From contig JAAZXZ010000027.1 of NCBI GenBank assembly GCA_014239895.1, forward strand, positions 1 through 7,323: a stretch of 7,323 bases of DNA. The letters run 5' to 3'. A model generated the notes under the pieces. That model was not told where the DNA came from and did not search any database. It saw only the letters and a program-made list of their open reading frames with translations. The position numbers were made by a program, and so were the translations under genes. Source of the DNA: Flavobacteriaceae bacterium (GTDB lineage: Bacteria > Bacteroidota > Bacteroidia > Flavobacteriales > Flavobacteriaceae). Below are positions 7,132 to 7,323 of this stretch, one piece after another (within the stretch, counting starts at the first letter, position 1; every line of letters begins with the position of its first letter).

Positions 7132-7323
7132 ATTTCCTTCATAGAAGTTGATAAAAGCATTATTAACGACTCTATTCCCTCCAGGGGTTGGATAATTTCC
7201 TGTGAAGTACCAGTCACCTGTGTGGTTTGGGCATGCGTAGTGCAAATTTTCAATGCTTTGATATATTATCTTTACTTTTGAATTTTTAACATAAATACTT
7301 AAAATTTCAGCAATTTTATCTGA
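7114..7323 (-). CDS. purF: Amidophosphoribosyltransferase (PurF), C-terminal 69 residues (5' part beyond right edge)
   Basis: The frame is open from the right edge to a TAG stop at 7116-7114 and encodes the last 69 residues of a larger protein. The peptide contains YQSIENLHYACPNHTGDWY, then FTGNYPTPGGNRVVNNAF, and ends in FINFYEGNKKRAY. I recognise this as the C-terminal tail of the roughly 630-residue amidophosphoribosyltransferase typical of Flavobacteriia, from memory of the family rather than a search. PurF catalyses the first committed step of purine synthesis, forming phosphoribosylamine from PRPP and glutamine. The catalytic Cys2 glutaminase domain and PRPP-binding motif lie outside the window, so activity cannot be assessed. 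The gene converges on sod, and the two coding regions share four bases at their stops. Confidence 0.78.
   Translation of the reverse strand, partial: SDKIAEILSIYVKNSKVKIIYQSIENLHYACPNHTGDWYFTGNYPTPGGNRVVNNAFINFYEGNKKRAY

Noticed and set aside
1..7323. Search for a defence system, CRISPR, mobile element or toxin-antitoxin pair, prompted by the UvrD-like helicase-nuclease
   Set aside because: The helicase has standard AddA/RecB motifs. Its neighbours are housekeeping and export genes, no repeats or recombinase genes are present, and all remaining gaps are under 100 bp.

Overview
The window is AT-rich chromosomal DNA (roughly 30% G+C by eye). It most likely comes from a member of the Bacteroidota, probably a Flavobacteriaceae species. 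Three things support this: start codons lack Shine-Dalgarno sequences and sit in A/T-rich leaders; there is a TTG...TAnnTTTG promoter typical of the phylum ahead of the superoxide dismutase gene; and the protein types fit, namely a long poly-SLBB export protein beside a Wzz-type protein, a short AddA/RecB-like helicase-nuclease, and the Bacteroidota form of the PurF C-terminus. This assignment is inferred from sequence character, not from a database match.

Layout, left to right. Positions 1-592 (minus) hold the N-terminal 197 codons of a Wzz-like polysaccharide chain-length/co-polymerase protein that runs off the left edge. Positions 635-3253 (minus) hold a complete 872-residue Wza-like polysaccharide export protein with a signal peptide, a Poly_export domain and about six SLBB domains. 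Positions 3286-6417 (minus) hold a complete UvrD-family helicase with a C-terminal RecB/AddA-type nuclease. A 97-bp divergent intergenic region (6418-6514) separates it from a complete Mn-type superoxide dismutase at 6515-7117 (plus). From 7114 to the right edge (minus) lies the C-terminal end of an amidophosphoribosyltransferase (PurF). The purF and sod stop codons overlap in a tail-to-tail arrangement.

The three left-hand genes point the same way with gaps of only 32 and 42 bp and no recognisable terminator between them, so they are probably co-transcribed as helicase-nuclease, then export protein, then chain-length protein. The last two form an obvious functional pair for moving a surface polysaccharide or capsule across the periplasm and outer membrane. 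The helicase-nuclease is a DNA-repair enzyme with no evident functional tie to export. SOD and PurF are housekeeping genes.

No mobile element, CRISPR array, tRNA, rRNA, riboswitch or clear repeat family was seen. No stretch longer than about 100 bp is non-coding. I do not see a convincing new biological system here. The most notable points are the architecture of the Wza-like protein (no lipobox cysteine, a helical insertion in an SLBB domain, a hydrophobic C-terminal tail), the linkage of a repair nuclease to an export operon, and the overlapping 3' ends of sod and purF.
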